Counted from the first letter of the stretch, positions 39,858-52,121 are shown. The stretch is DNA of 64,000 bases from Planctomycetota bacterium (GCA_023432465.1 JAEYUO010000095.1:15657-79656), one strand, 5' to 3'. The notes: generated from the sequence alone by a model not told the origin. Numbers and translations are program-made.

Positions 39858-41570
39858 ATGAGCCAACTCAGGCCCTACCAACGCGATGCGGTCGATGCGG
39901 TGTGGAACCACATCGCCACCAGCGATACGAACCCAGCCGTCGTGCTTCCGACCGGCTCGGGCAAGACCCACGTCATCGCCGAGCTGTGCCGCGACGCGGT
40001 CCAGAAGTGGAACGGGCGGGTGATCGTGGTCGCCCACGTGAAGGAGCTGATCGAGCAGGCGGCGGGCAAGCTGCAGGCCGTTGCGCCGGACCTGCCGGTG
40101 GGCGTGTTCAGCGCCGGGCTCGGTCGGCGGGATCTCGGGTACGCCGTGACGATCGCGGGCATCCAGTCGGTCTACCAGCGGGCGCACGATCTCGGTCCGC
40201 TCGACCTGGTCATCGTCGACGAGGCGCATCTGATCCCCCCGGACGGCGAGGGCATGTACCGCCGCTTCCTGGCCGACGCGCGGGACCTGTGCGACCACCA
40301 GCGCGTCATCGGTCTGACGGCGACGCCGTACCGCATGAAGACCGGCACGATCTGCGGCCCCGAGTCGGTGCTGCACGAGGTGTGCTTCGAGGCCGGTGTG
40401 CGGGAGCTTATCGTGCAGGGCTACCTGTGCCCGCTCAAGAGCCGGGCCGGGAAGGCGGTCGCCGACACCAGCGACATCCATGTGCGGGGTGGCGAGTTCG
40501 TCGCAGGCGAGCTCGAGGACCGCATGGACGAGGATGGACTGGTCGAGGCGGCCTGCGCCGAGGTCGTCCTCTCGACGGCCGACCGGCGCAGCGTGCTGCT
40601 GTTCTGCTCGGGCGTCCGGCACGGCGAGCACGTGGTGCGGGTGCTGCGCGAGAAGCACCGCGTCGAGTGCGGGTTCGTCGAGGGAGGAACACCAGCCAAG
40701 GAGCGCGACGCGCTGATCGCCCGCTTCAAGTCCGGCGACTTGAAATACCTGGCGAACGTGAACGTGCTGACGACGGGCTTCGACGCCCCGAATGTCGATT
40801 GCGTGGCGATGCTGCGCCCGACGATGAGCCCCGGGCTCTACTACCAGATGGTCGGGCGGGGCTTCCGCTTGGCCGAGGGGAAGACCGAGTGCCTCGTGCT
40901 GGACTTCGGCGGCAACGTGCTTCGGCACGGCCCGGTGGACGCGATCCGTCTGGCGGACACCAAGGACGCCTCGGGTGCCCCCCCCGACGCCCCCGCCAAG
41001 CAGTGCCCCGAGTGCGATGCGCTGATCCACGCGGCGTATGCCGTCTGCCCCGAGTGCGGGCACAAGTTCCCGCCGCGGCAGGTCAAGCACGCGGCGATCG
41101 CCTCGGACGAAGAGGTCGTCACCGGCTCGGAAGGCCCGGCACGGCGCGACGAGCGCGTCATCGAGGTCGCGTACTACGTCCACCACAAGCGCAACGACCC
41201 GCTGGCCAAGCCGACGATGCGCGTCGAGTACCGCATCGGCTTCAACCGCTGGGCCCGCGAGTGGATCTGCCTGGAGCACCCCGAGGGCGGATACGCACGC
41301 AAGAAGGCCGAGCAGTGGTGGCGAGAGCGGTCCAATGACCCGCCCCCGTCTTCGGTCGAGGAGGCCGTCGAGTGGGCGAACGCGGGCGCGGTGGCCCGGA
41401 CCGAGCGCATCACGCTGGAGAAGAAGCCCGGCGACGAATGGGAGCGGATCGTCGGCTACGCGCTTGGCGACAAGCCGCCGCGTCTCGAGGATCCGGACAA
41501 CCTGCCTGACCTTGGGCCTGAACACGCCCTCGCGGCGTACGGTTACAGCGACGACGAGGTGCCGTTCTGA
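39858..41570 (+). CDS. SF2 DEAD/DEAH-type helicase
   Basis: This 570-residue helicase has motif I VVLPTGSGKTHVIAELC (about 29-45), a DEAH-type VIVDEAHLIPPDGEG, LTATPYRMKTG, and later NVLTTGFDAPNVDCVAMLRPTMSPGLYYQMVGRGFRL with motif VI residues QMVGRGFR. A four-Cys zinc finger CPECDALIHAAYAVCPECGH lies around 380-400. It follows the order of many phage replication modules. The C-terminal portion is unusual, with KPTMRVEYRIGFNRWAREWICLEHPEGG. It overlaps the primase gene start by one base. Confidence 0.85.
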   Translation: MSQLRPYQRDAVDAVWNHIATSDTNPAVVLPTGSGKTHVIAELCRDAVQKWNGRVIVVAHVKELIEQAAGKLQAVAPDLPVGVFSAGLGRRDLGYAVTIAGIQSVYQRAHDLGPLDLVIVDEAHLIPPDGEGMYRRFLADARDLCDHQRVIGLTATPYRMKTGTICGPESVLHEVCFEAGVRELIVQGYLCPLKSRAGKAVADTSDIHVRGGEFVAGELEDRMDEDGLVEAACAEVVLSTADRRSVLLFCSGVRHGEHVVRVLREKHRVECGFVEGGTPAKERDALIARFKSGDLKYLANVNVLTTGFDAPNVDCVAMLRPTMSPGLYYQMVGRGFRLAEGKTECLVLDFGGNVLRHGPVDAIRLADTKDASGAPPDAPAKQCPECDALIHAAYAVCPECGHKFPPRQVKHAAIASDEEVVTGSEGPARRDERVIEVAYYVHHKRNDPLAKPTMRVEYRIGFNRWAREWICLEHPEGGYARKKAEQWWRERSNDPPPSSVEEAVEWANAGAVARTERITLEKKPGDEWERIVGYALGDKPPRLEDPDNLPDLGPEHALAAYGYSDDEVPF

Positions 41571-43735
41571 TGCAGGACGCGCCGCACCCATCTGATTCGC
41601 CCCATCGCAACGGCACGCTCGCTTCGCACGCGTCGGCCTGCGTGGCCGCGGGGCTCTGCGCCCTGCCCGCGATCCGCCGCGGCGAGGAGAAGCGCGTCGC
41701 CCTGTCCTCGTGGAAACCGTACCAGACGCGGCTGCCGTCTGGGGACGAGCTCGGTTCGTGGTTCAACCCCGATTCGTCGCCCAGTGCGATGTGCCTCGTG
41801 TGCGGCTCGGTCTCGGGCCACCTGGAGATGATCGACTTCGACAACTGGGACGGCGGCGGCGGTGAGGCCTTTGAGGCGTGGCGCGAGGCCGTCGAGGCGG
41901 CAGCGCCGGGGCTGCTGGAGCGGCTGGTCATCGAGACGACGCCGTCGGGCGGAAGGCACGTGGTCTACCGCTGCGAGACGCCCGTCTCGGGCAACACTAA
42001 GCTCGCCCAGCGCCGGATCGATGTCGACACCGACGAGCCGGTCGTCGTGGGCAGCAAGGAGTACGCACCGAGGCGCGATGCGTCGGGCGCGTGGGTCGTC
42101 ACGGTGACCATCATCGAGACCCGGGGCGAGGGCGGGCTGTTCCTCTGCGACCCGTCGCCGGGCTACGAGGTCGTCCAGGGCGATCTGTGCGAGCCGCCCC
42201 TGATCACCGCCGACGAGCGGGATGTGCTGCTCGGATGCGCGTGGGCGCTGAACGAAACGCCCCAGCCAGTCGTCGACGGCGCTGTTGCGTCCTCCAACTC
42301 TTCGGCATTCCCGAATAGTTGCCTCTCCCGACCCGGCGACGACTTCAACGACCGGGGCGACCCGCGCGAGGTCCTGCTCCAGCACGGCTGGACGCTCGTT
42401 CGCTCCGGGGAGAACGAGCACTGGCGTCGGCCCGGCAAGTCGGCGGGCACGAGCGCGACGCTCAAGGACCGCGTCTTCTACGTCTTCAGCACCAACGCCG
42501 CGCCGTTCGAGGCGCACAAGGGCTACTCGCCGTTCGCCGTCTACGCGCTGCTCGAGCACCACGGCGACTTCGCGGCCGCGGCGTCGGCGCTCGCGACCGA
42601 GGGCTACGGCTCGCGCGAGCACACGACCGGCGTCGACCTCTCGGCGTTCATGACCGACACGCCGCCATCGACCGGGCCGCTCGAGCCCTGCCCCGTGCCG
42701 GTGGGCGAGCTCATCGCGGCGTACCCGCAGCTGCGCGAGCCCGTGATCCACGGCCTGCTCCGTGCCGGCGAGACCATGAACGTCATCGCCAGCCCCAAGA
42801 CCGGCAAGAGCTGGCTCACGCTCGACCTGGCGATCGCCGTCGCCACCGGTCGGCCGTGGCTTGGGCGCTACCAGACCGAGGCCGGGCCGGTCCTGATTAT
42901 CGACAACGAGCTGCACCGCGAGACCAGCGCCCACCGCCTGCCCAAGGTCGCGCAGGCCCGGGGCGTGGCGATGCGCGAGATCGCCGAGCGGATCTTCGTG
43001 GACAACCTGCGCGGGCGGCTGCAGGACATCTTCACGCTCGCGCCGTACTTCGAGGCCCTCGAGCCAGGGCGGTTCAAGGTCATCGTGCTCGACGCCTTCT
43101 ACCGCTTCATGCCCGCCGGCGGCGACGAGAACGACAACGGCACGATGGCCAACATCTACAACCGGATCGACGCCTTCGCGGACCGTCTCGGCTGCTGCTT
43201 CGTGCTCATCCACCACTCGACCAAGGGCAGCCAGAGCGGCAAGAGCGTGACCGACGTCGGGGCCGGGGCGGGCGCACAGTCCCGGGCCACCGACACGCAC
43301 CTCGTCCTGCGGCCGCACGAGGAGGACGGCGTGGTCGTGCTCGACGCGGCCGTGCGGTCTTGGCCGCCCATCGATCCGACCTGCCTGCGCTGGGACTTCC
43401 CGGTGTGGTCGGTCGACGACACGCTCGACCCGGCGTCGCTCAAGAACGAGCGGCCGGGCAAGAAGAAGGACGCCTCGCCCAAGGCGGACAAGCCCGCGGA
43501 GCCCTCGTGGGGCGTGGAGCGGTTCGTGGCGGAGTTCATCTCCGATGAGCCGCTGTCCCTGGCCGAGCTCCGTGAGCTTGTGAAGCCGGTCAAGGACCTG
43601 CCCATGCGACGGGCCGAGGACCTCCTCAGCATCGCCGAATCTCGCCAACTCATCGAGCGCCGCAAGCTGCCCGGACGAGGCGGGCCGGTTGGTTTCGTGC
43701 TGCCGGGATCCGAGCCAGAAGGAGGCGCATCGTGA
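41570..43735 (+). CDS. Primase-polymerase/RepA-type helicase fusion
   Basis: The 721-residue product carries an N-terminal primase-polymerase-like domain (CAGLCALPAIRRGEEKRVALSSWKPYQ, then LEMIDFDNWDG and TTPSGGRHVVYRC) and a C-terminal hexameric AAA domain: Walker A IASPKTGKSWLTLDLAIAVA, Walker B-like VLIIDNELHRE, and VLIHHSTKGSQSGKSVTDVGAGAGAQSRATDTHL. A winged-helix tail follows (LSLAELRELVKPVKDLPMRRAEDLLSIAESRQLIERRK). This is the usual plan for phage replication initiation: it opens and primes DNA. The repeat-rich region right after it may be its origin. Confidence 0.8.
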   Translation: MQDAPHPSDSPHRNGTLASHASACVAAGLCALPAIRRGEEKRVALSSWKPYQTRLPSGDELGSWFNPDSSPSAMCLVCGSVSGHLEMIDFDNWDGGGGEAFEAWREAVEAAAPGLLERLVIETTPSGGRHVVYRCETPVSGNTKLAQRRIDVDTDEPVVVGSKEYAPRRDASGAWVVTVTIIETRGEGGLFLCDPSPGYEVVQGDLCEPPLITADERDVLLGCAWALNETPQPVVDGAVASSNSSAFPNSCLSRPGDDFNDRGDPREVLLQHGWTLVRSGENEHWRRPGKSAGTSATLKDRVFYVFSTNAAPFEAHKGYSPFAVYALLEHHGDFAAAASALATEGYGSREHTTGVDLSAFMTDTPPSTGPLEPCPVPVGELIAAYPQLREPVIHGLLRAGETMNVIASPKTGKSWLTLDLAIAVATGRPWLGRYQTEAGPVLIIDNELHRETSAHRLPKVAQARGVAMREIAERIFVDNLRGRLQDIFTLAPYFEALEPGRFKVIVLDAFYRFMPAGGDENDNGTMANIYNRIDAFADRLGCCFVLIHHSTKGSQSGKSVTDVGAGAGAQSRATDTHLVLRPHEEDGVVVLDAAVRSWPPIDPTCLRWDFPVWSVDDTLDPASLKNERPGKKKDASPKADKPAEPSWGVERFVAEFISDEPLSLAELRELVKPVKDLPMRRAEDLLSIAESRQLIERRKLPGRGGPVGFVLPGSEPEGGAS

Positions 43736-44424
43736 GCCTCTCCGGATGCCGTCGAACCAACCAACTGCGCGCAAACCCGGTGCTTCTGTGCGCGCGGTTA
43801 GTTCGCTCGGGAAGCGCGAACCTCGCGCCCCCCGGCGATCCGGTGCGCGAGGTTCGGCACCCCCCAGGGGCCCAAATGGCCCTAAAAAAAAACCCGCCCC
43901 CACCCCCCCATACCCCCCCGGAGTGCGTGCGGCCAGTTGGCCGCCGCACCCGAACCAACCGCGCGCGCTTGGTTGGTTCGTGCGCGAGGTTCGAGGTTCG
44001 CGCGGTTGAGGCAGGGCGCGATCCGCGTCGTTGGCCCGTGTGGCGGCGAGACGTGGATGGCCCGACGGGCCAACTCTGCGGCCCGAACGCGACACGGCGA
44101 GACGTGGGCCACCTGGGCGGGACGTGGGCGCGCGGGGGCGGGTCGGCGCGGACGGCATAGGTACTTCCGAGGGGGGATGGCCAGCCGACGCCCGCGGGAA
44201 CAGCCGCAATCCCCGACTGAGTTTGTTTCGCCTGTCCGGTCCGCCCCGCAAGCCCTCGCCCGTCCGGCCACGGGTCGCCCCACGTTGGCCCGTGTAGCGC
44301 CCGACGGCGGCCCCCCGATCCAACCCCCGATCCCGCCAACCGACCCCGCACGGGCGAACGTCGCCCGCCGGTCCGCCGGCCTGTTCACCCCGATCCCCAA
44401 CCCCGAAGCACGGAGGCTCCTGCC
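43736..44424 (+). other. Repeat-rich non-coding region, candidate phage replication origin
   Basis: No ORF has coding character. Repeats include CGAACCAACC at 43753 and 43951; the second is paired with GGTTGGTTCG at 43971-43980 as a 10-base perfect inverted repeat with a 10-base loop. TGCGCGAGGTTCG occurs at 43844 and 43981, and the related GCGCGAACCTCGCGC palindrome lies near 43815. GGCGAGACGTGG occurs at 44044 and 44096 and with one change at 44116. GTTGGCCCGTGT occurs at 44030 and 44284. A run of nine A in very GC-rich DNA lies near 43884. Its place directly after the primase-helicase gene supports an origin, but a control region is also possible. Confidence 0.5.
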
Positions 44425-45774
44425 ATGAAGATCGAACTGCGTCCCCTCGCCGACATCACCCCGTACGAATACAACCCCCGGATCAACGATGGCGCCGTCG
44501 ATGCCGTGGCCGCGTCGCTGCGCGAGTTCGGGTTCCGCCAGCCGATCGTGGTGGACACCGAAGGCGTCATCGTCTGCGGCCACACGCGGTACAAGGCGGC
44601 GCTCAAGCTCGGCCTGGAGAAGGCCCCGGTGCATGTCGCCAAGGACCTGAGCCCAGCGCAGATCAAGGCGTACCGCATCGCGGACAACAAGAGCGGCGAG
44701 TTGGCCGAGTGGAACTTCGATCTGCTGCCCATCGAGCTCGGCGAGCTGCAGGCGATGGAGTTTGACCTCGCGTCGCTGGGCTTCGACGAGAAGGAGCTGA
44801 CCAAGCTGCTCAACGCCGGCGGGAACGCGGGGCTGACCGACCCCGACGAGGTGCCATCGCCCCCCGATGAGGCGACCACGCGACCGGGCGACCTGTGGAT
44901 CCTCGGCAAGCACCGGCTGCTGTGCGGCGACAGCAGCAGCGCCACGGATCTGGATCACTTGCTCGATGGACAGGTCATCGACCTCGTGAACACCGATCCG
45001 CCGTACAACGTGAAGGTCGAGCCGCGGAGCAACAACGCCATCGCGGCGGGCAACAGCTCGTTCAGCAAGCAGGCCGGGAAGACCCAGACCCACCACCAGA
45101 AACTCGACCTCGCTCGGCACCCGGAGAAATCCAAGCCGACCGGAAGCAAGATGCGGGCGAAGGACCGGCCGCTGGCCAACGACTTCGTCACCGACGAAGC
45201 CTTCGACGTGCTGCTGCTCGCGTGGTTCGGCAACGCGGCGCGGGTGCTCAAGCCGGGCGGGTCGTTCTACATCTGGGGCGGCTACGCGAACCTCGGCAAC
45301 TACCCGGGACCGCTCGAGGCCTGCGGGCTGTACTTCAGCCAGGGGATCGTGTGGGACAAGCAGCACCCGGTGCTGACCCGCAAGGACTTCATGGGTGCGT
45401 TCGAGATCTGCTTCTACGGCTGGAAGGAGGGCGCGGGCCACAGCTTCTACGGCCCCAACAACGCCACCGACCTCTGGCACGTCAAAAAGGTCAATCCGCA
45501 GAGCATGGTGCACCTGACCGAGAAGCCCGTCGAGCTCGCGGCCCGCGCGATCCAGTACTCGTCCAAGCCCGGCGAGAACGTGCTCGACCTCTTCGGTGGC
45601 TCGGGCTCAACGATGATCGCCTGCGAGCAGCAAGGCCGGCGCGGGTTCCTGATGGAGCTCGACCCGCTGTACTGCGATGTGATCGTGCAGCGGTGGGAAG
45701 CGTTCACGGGGAAGAAAGCCGAGCGGGTTCCGGCGAACGCGGCGGAGCCAGTCGAGATCGGGAGTGGAGAGTGA
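44425..45774 (+). CDS. ParB-domain DNA methyltransferase (beta class)
   Basis: The 449-residue protein has an N-terminal ParB/Srx-type domain (PLADITPYEYNPRINDGAVDAVAASLREFGFRQPIVVDTEGVIVCGHTRYKAALKLG) and a C-terminal methyltransferase: DPPYN near residue 192, and VLDLFGGSGSTMIACEQQGRRGFLMELDP near 387, with the catalytic motif before the SAM motif as in beta-class enzymes. It modifies adenine N6 or cytosine N4; the target site is unknown. Such fusions are common in phages and probably protect phage DNA from restriction or time replication. The start is preceded by GGAGG. It ends five bases from the converging - strand gene. Confidence 0.85.
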   Translation: MKIELRPLADITPYEYNPRINDGAVDAVAASLREFGFRQPIVVDTEGVIVCGHTRYKAALKLGLEKAPVHVAKDLSPAQIKAYRIADNKSGELAEWNFDLLPIELGELQAMEFDLASLGFDEKELTKLLNAGGNAGLTDPDEVPSPPDEATTRPGDLWILGKHRLLCGDSSSATDLDHLLDGQVIDLVNTDPPYNVKVEPRSNNAIAAGNSSFSKQAGKTQTHHQKLDLARHPEKSKPTGSKMRAKDRPLANDFVTDEAFDVLLLAWFGNAARVLKPGGSFYIWGGYANLGNYPGPLEACGLYFSQGIVWDKQHPVLTRKDFMGAFEICFYGWKEGAGHSFYGPNNATDLWHVKKVNPQSMVHLTEKPVELAARAIQYSSKPGENVLDLFGGSGSTMIACEQQGRRGFLMELDPLYCDVIVQRWEAFTGKKAERVPANAAEPVEIGSGE

Positions 45775-45779
45775 TGTCG

Positions 45780-47784
<2,005 letters not shown>

Positions 47785-47792
<8 letters not shown>

Positions 47793-49830
47793 GGTCGTTA
47801 CCCTCCGATGCACCGTTCATGGCATCACCACTGAGTGGCCCGAAAGACTCGCGGATCTCCCCGCACCGGAGCATGCTCACGCCGAAATACGGGTTATTGA
47901 TCTGCTCGCCGCGCTGGAGCCAGTCGGCCCCCTTGTTGTCGAACGCCATTGGGCAGTGCGCGAGCTGCCATTGCTCGCTTCCTCGGTGCCCGAAACGACG
48001 CTGGAGCGCGATGACCGCCTCGCTCATGCCCTCGAACTTGGCTCGGGCGACCTCAATATCCGTGATACCCGGCTCGACACGCAGTCGGGCCGCGGCCCTT
48101 CGCCACTCGCCGAGCGGTTCCCCGACGAGTCCGGTTTCTTCGACGAAGCTGAGGGCTGTCCGTAGGTCCGCGGCTGCCTGAGAGAATCCTCCCAGGTCAT
48201 CCGCAGCCAACGCCTCCTGTGCATCGAGGTATGCGGCATAGACAGGTTTCAGTGCGAACACGAAGCTGTCTGGCACGCTCACTCGCTCTGGCATGGTTTG
48301 GGTCGCACCACCCGCCATTCCGCCATGCCCCGCGTGCGGATCGCCCCCGCCTCCGCCGGGTGTCATCATGCTTGGCTTTGCGGCGATCTGCATCGCGCTG
48401 TCGACCCGGAACGCCCCGTTGACGACAACGCGCTCGCCCCGGCTGAGCCCTTCTCGGACGATATAGAAGTCGCCGGCTCGCGGCCCGAGCACGACTGCCC
48501 GGCCTTCGTAGGTTGGCCGCTCTGTATCGGGAACCTCGACATACACGACCGAGCGGGTCCCTGTGAACAGTACGGCCGAACGCGGGATGACCAGAGGCTC
48601 GGTCGCTGAGCTTGGGTCTCCAACCACTCCCAGCGACTCGGCCGGCACGAGGTCCATCCCGCAGACGTCGCATTGACCGGGCCCATCTTTGACGATCGTC
48701 GGGTGCATCGGGCTGACCCATCGCCCGGCAAGTTCATCGTTGACGACAGCGCCATCTTCGGAAAACCGCGTGCGAACGACGCCCGATGCGAACATCCCCG
48801 GCTTAAGCCCTCGGTCTGTGTTGTCCACGGCAACGCGCACTGCTGCTGTCCGCGTTTGCTGATCGATCATCGGTTCGATGAATGCGATGCGACCCTCAAA
48901 GACCTCGCCGGGAAGCGCCTCGACCGTAAAGCTGACCGACTGGCCCCAACGCAACAGCGGGAGCTGCGACTCGTACGCCTGCATGTCAATCCACAGCCGT
49001 GACAGGTCGGCGACCGTGGCGATGGCAGCGCCCGTCTTCACATAGTCTCCCTCCCGCACGGCCAGATGCGTGACAACGCCTCCGATCGGGGCATAGATGG
49101 GCAGGCGATCCGATTCGAAGCGGCCTTCCTCGGCCGCGGTGATCTGCTCGGAGGTCAGACCAAACAGCCGCAACTTCTCCCGTGCCGCCGTCAGCGTGTC
49201 CCGCGTTGCAGATCGCAGCAGTTCGCTGCCAGAGCGTGAATCAGCGGCCGCAGAGGCAACCTGTCGGAGCTCCTCGAAGGCCGCGAGCAACTCCGGGCTG
49301 TACACCTCGGCCATGTGATCTCCGGCCGACACCGAGACGCCGACATAGTTAACAAAGAGCCGTTCGATCCGCCCTGGGAAGTAGGCCGTCAGCCGTGCGA
49401 CCGAGGTCTCATCGTAGGTGACTTTGCCATACAGCCGCACCTCGGCCGTGGGGAAGAACCGGCCGACAGGAGCTGTTTCGATACGGCTGAGAGCGGCTGC
49501 AGCCTCGCTCATCGTGACGCGCAGTTCATTCCCCTCGCCCTCATCCGCGGTGACCGGGATGAGGTCCATAAAGCAGATCGGGCACTTAGCATCTGGGTCA
49601 GGCAGGCGAACAGACGGATGCATCGAGCACGTGTACATCTGTGGTTGGCTCGCATCTTCGCCGTGCTCGTGGGCCTCCGCCGCCAGTTCAGTTTCGGGCT
49701 CTGGAGCCGGTCGGCCAATCCGATACCCGATCACGAGTGCCGCGATGATGAGCACGACAGCGATCCCCGCAGCGGTGTGCTTCCACACCCACACGATCGC
49801 GACACGGAGGCGTTGGAGAACGGTGCTCAT
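47785..49830 (-). CDS. cusB: CusB-like periplasmic adaptor with metal-binding domains
   Basis: This 681-residue adaptor links the inner-membrane pump to the outer-membrane channel. The N-terminal anchor IAVVLIIAALVIGY is at about 18-32. Residues 65-95 have the heavy-metal site TCSMHPSVRLPDPDAKCPICFMDLIPV; a second copy (WVSPMHPTIVKDGPGQCDVCGMDLVP) lies near 370. Between are lipoyl and barrel segments (LTAYFPGRIERLFVNYVGVSVSAGD, YAPIGGVVTHLAVREGDYVKTG). The C-terminus (WQLAHCPMAFDNKGADWLQ, LRCGEI) is a DUF3347-type metal-binding module. It overlaps CusC and the CusA fusion, marking an operon. It remains intact although its pump is broken. Confidence 0.9.
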
Positions 49831-51269
49831 GGCTGTACCTCGTCAGAAGGATCGATGTGTCTGGATGGATCCGCGGCGTCTGTGGGAACGGGCTCACCGA
49901 CCAGAGTATTGAGCCGCGCGAGAGCCTTGCCCCGGTCCGCTCGGGCCCGCTCGGCCGCGATGGCGAACTCCAGTAGCGTCCGCTCCGTGTCGAGCAGGTC
50001 CAGAAAGCTCGTCTCGCCCGCACGAAAGCCGGCGAGTGAAGCGCGAAGCGATTCCTCGGCCTTGGGGATGAGGGTGTTCTCGTACAGCCGGACCCGACGG
50101 TCAGCGTCCGTATGTTCGAACCACGCTCGTTGGATGCCCGCGGCGATACGGTTGGCTTGGTCGGCGCGCTCGCCGGCGACCGCCAGCCGCCGCGCGAGTG
50201 CCTCACGAACGCCCGCCTCGTACTTGTCACGCCAGATGGGAAGGCTGATGCCGAAGTTCAGAAGAATCGGATCATCGCCGCTGCCCGGCGTCGAGCTGTT
50301 CATCGCCTCGCCTGTGACGATGTAATCCAGGCCCACCATGAACTCCGGAAGCCCGTCCCGTCTTGCAACCTCGGACAGGAATCGTTCCGCTTCGATCTGC
50401 TCGTCCATAGCCAGCAGCATCGGGTTGGAGCGCCGGGCGATCTCGGTCAGACCGTCGGCATCAACGGACGCGATCCGTCCAGGTAAGCCGTTCATCCTCC
50501 CGACCTCTTCGCCGGACGGGCGATTGAGAGCGGCGTTCAACTCGGCGACATAGGCCGGGCGCATCGACCGGAGTTGCGTGAGCCGGTCTTCGAGCTGACC
50601 GAGTTCTACTTGTATGCGGATCAACTCGGGGTGCGATCCGGACCCAACTCGGTAGCGGGCCCGCAGCACTTCTTCAAAGGAACGGAGCAGTTCCATGTTT
50701 TCCTCGGTGATCGAGATCGTCGCGTCGAGGTACGCCAGATCGTGCAGGGTCGAGACGACACGCTCGGTCACAGACAGCCGGACGGCTTCGAATCGCCTCC
50801 AAGCCGCCGCCGCCGCCTTCGACGCTGCGTCCTCTCGACTTTGGAGCTGGCCCGGCCACGGGAATGCCTGACTGACGCCGACTCTTGCCTCCTGCGGGCC
50901 AGTGCGTGTCTGCACCTCTTCGAGGAAAAACCCAACACTCAAACGTGGATCGGGCAGCGCGCTGACCTGCGGCAGCCGCTCGGCCGATGCGCGCCAGCGC
51001 TGGTACGCCGCCTCGACCTCCGGGCTGTGGTAGAGGGCGTAGCGGACATAATCGTCTGGCGAAGCATCCTGCGCGAGCGACGGCTCGAGCACTTCAGTTG
51101 ACGCCGAGGACTTCCGGAAGGCAGACGGAGGTATCTGCTCGACGCCCCGCGGCAGCGTCCGGTCGTGTGACTGCGTGATGTCATGTGGCGGATCGAACGG
51201 GGACGAACACCCCGCGAGCAGACCAGCCGCTGCGGCGCAGATCGCGCTCGCGGCAATTCGCGATGCCAT
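49827..51269 (-). CDS. cusC: CusC/TolC-family outer membrane channel
   Basis: The start at 51269 gives 480 residues with a lipoprotein signal (AICAAAAGLLAGC). Two-repeat helical/strand layout typical of TolC-like channels follows: YHSPEVEAAYQRWRASAERLPQVSALPDPRLSVGFF, VGVSQAFPWPGQLQSRED, and near the end ETSFLDLLDTERTLLEFAIAAERARADRGKALARLNTLVG. The longer frame from 51341 would bury the lipobox, so the shorter start is preferred. It completes the Cus-type export route with the adaptor downstream. ATGA overlap with cusB. Confidence 0.85.
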   Translation of the reverse strand: MASRIAASAICAAAAGLLAGCSSPFDPPHDITQSHDRTLPRGVEQIPPSAFRKSSASTEVLEPSLAQDASPDDYVRYALYHSPEVEAAYQRWRASAERLPQVSALPDPRLSVGFFLEEVQTRTGPQEARVGVSQAFPWPGQLQSREDAASKAAAAAWRRFEAVRLSVTERVVSTLHDLAYLDATISITEENMELLRSFEEVLRARYRVGSGSHPELIRIQVELGQLEDRLTQLRSMRPAYVAELNAALNRPSGEEVGRMNGLPGRIASVDADGLTEIARRSNPMLLAMDEQIEAERFLSEVARRDGLPEFMVGLDYIVTGEAMNSSTPGSGDDPILLNFGISLPIWRDKYEAGVREALARRLAVAGERADQANRIAAGIQRAWFEHTDADRRVRLYENTLIPKAEESLRASLAGFRAGETSFLDLLDTERTLLEFAIAAERARADRGKALARLNTLVGEPVPTDAADPSRHIDPSDEVQP

Positions 51270-51362
51270 GGATGGCTCCTGAGTTTCTGGTGATTGGAGA
51301 GCGCGACAAGCGAAGTCAGCACGGCTTGGATGAGCGCGCACTGTCCCTATGGAGCTTGGGCT

Positions 51363-51773
51363 CTACGTTCGCCAGATGCCCAGGAGTGCCTGGATCTCGT
51401 TGTGGGTAAGACCCGCGAGCAGGCTCAGCGGGATCGAAGACCAAACGAATGATCGTCGCTGTGCAACAACCTCGACCTCCACCCGGATGGGCGGAGTCGG
51501 AACAGCCGTCACCGAATCGCGCTCCGTTTTTGGCAGCGGCGTATACGGGGCTGGCTGTTGATCAGGGAGCGGGGCAAAGCCGCACTCGCACGGCCCGCCG
51601 CTCATCGGACAGAAGTCCTGCGCGAGCGTCTCCGATTCACAGCAACCGGGGGTTGTCGCAATCTCCGTCGCACATGCCTGGTGACCGCAATCGCCATGGG
51701 ATCCCCCGGCAGCCAGCGGGAACCGCAGGATGCCGCTGGTGGCGAGCAGGAGGATGACAAGAAGACGGATCAC
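51363..51773 (-). CDS. Cys-rich secreted protein at head of Cus-type operon
   Basis: This 136-residue protein starts with a signal peptide (MIRLLVILLLATSGILRFPLAAG). Residues about 25-65 have nine Cys and several His in GGSHGDCGHQACATEIATTPGCCESETLAQDFCPMSGGPCECGF, suggesting metal or thiol chemistry. A Pro-rich linker and a C-terminal hydrophobic segment (VWSSIPLSLLAGLTHNEIQALLG) follow. It has no recognised family. It precedes cusC in the same direction with a 93-base gap, so it may be a metal-binding companion of the efflux system. Confidence 0.55.
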   Translation of the reverse strand: MIRLLVILLLATSGILRFPLAAGGSHGDCGHQACATEIATTPGCCESETLAQDFCPMSGGPCECGFAPLPDQQPAPYTPLPKTERDSVTAVPTPPIRVEVEVVAQRRSFVWSSIPLSLLAGLTHNEIQALLGIWRT

Positions 51774-52023
51774 AGGGAAAGGCTACTCCGGATAGTGATG
51801 TCCGACAAACGCCTATACCCGCTCGAACTATTCCAGTCGATGCTCGAAGGCCCACGTCGACAGGGGCAAGAGACCGCGTTGAGACCGAACGCCAAGCGAA
51901 CAAGGCCGCGTTTCTGGCGTGTAAGAGCTGAATGGAACTGCCGGTCATGCTCGTCTACTCGACGGAACAAATCTCTTGAAGATGCTGCCCCGACCAAAGT
52001 CCAGCCAGCACTATTGCAGAACG

Positions 52024-52051
52024 AACCCCCGGGTCGCAAGACTCGGGGGTT
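52024..52051. repeat. GNRA-tetraloop hairpin, copy 1
   Basis: AACCCCCGGGTC (52024-52035) pairs with GACTCGGGGGTT (52040-52051), one mismatch in 12, across a GCAA loop. On the + strand it is followed by GTCGCTTTT, and so may serve as a terminator. A second, nearly identical hairpin is 540 bases to the right. The region 51774-52121 shows no other feature. Confidence 0.5.
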
Positions 52052-52121
52052 GTCGCTTTTGGACGGTCGTGCGGCTGACTTTGCCACGATCCGAACCACG
52101 AATGGTGAGTGGAAAGTGCCC

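Noticed and set aside
43732..44160. A 142-residue ORF after the primase gene
   Set aside because: Its translation is Arg/Pro/Gly-rich with runs made by the repeat-rich DNA, and it has no coding character; the stretch is treated as non-coding.
41543..44323. A 926-residue minus-strand ORF opposite the primase gene
   Set aside because: It is the antisense shadow of the primase-helicase and extends through non-coding repeats.
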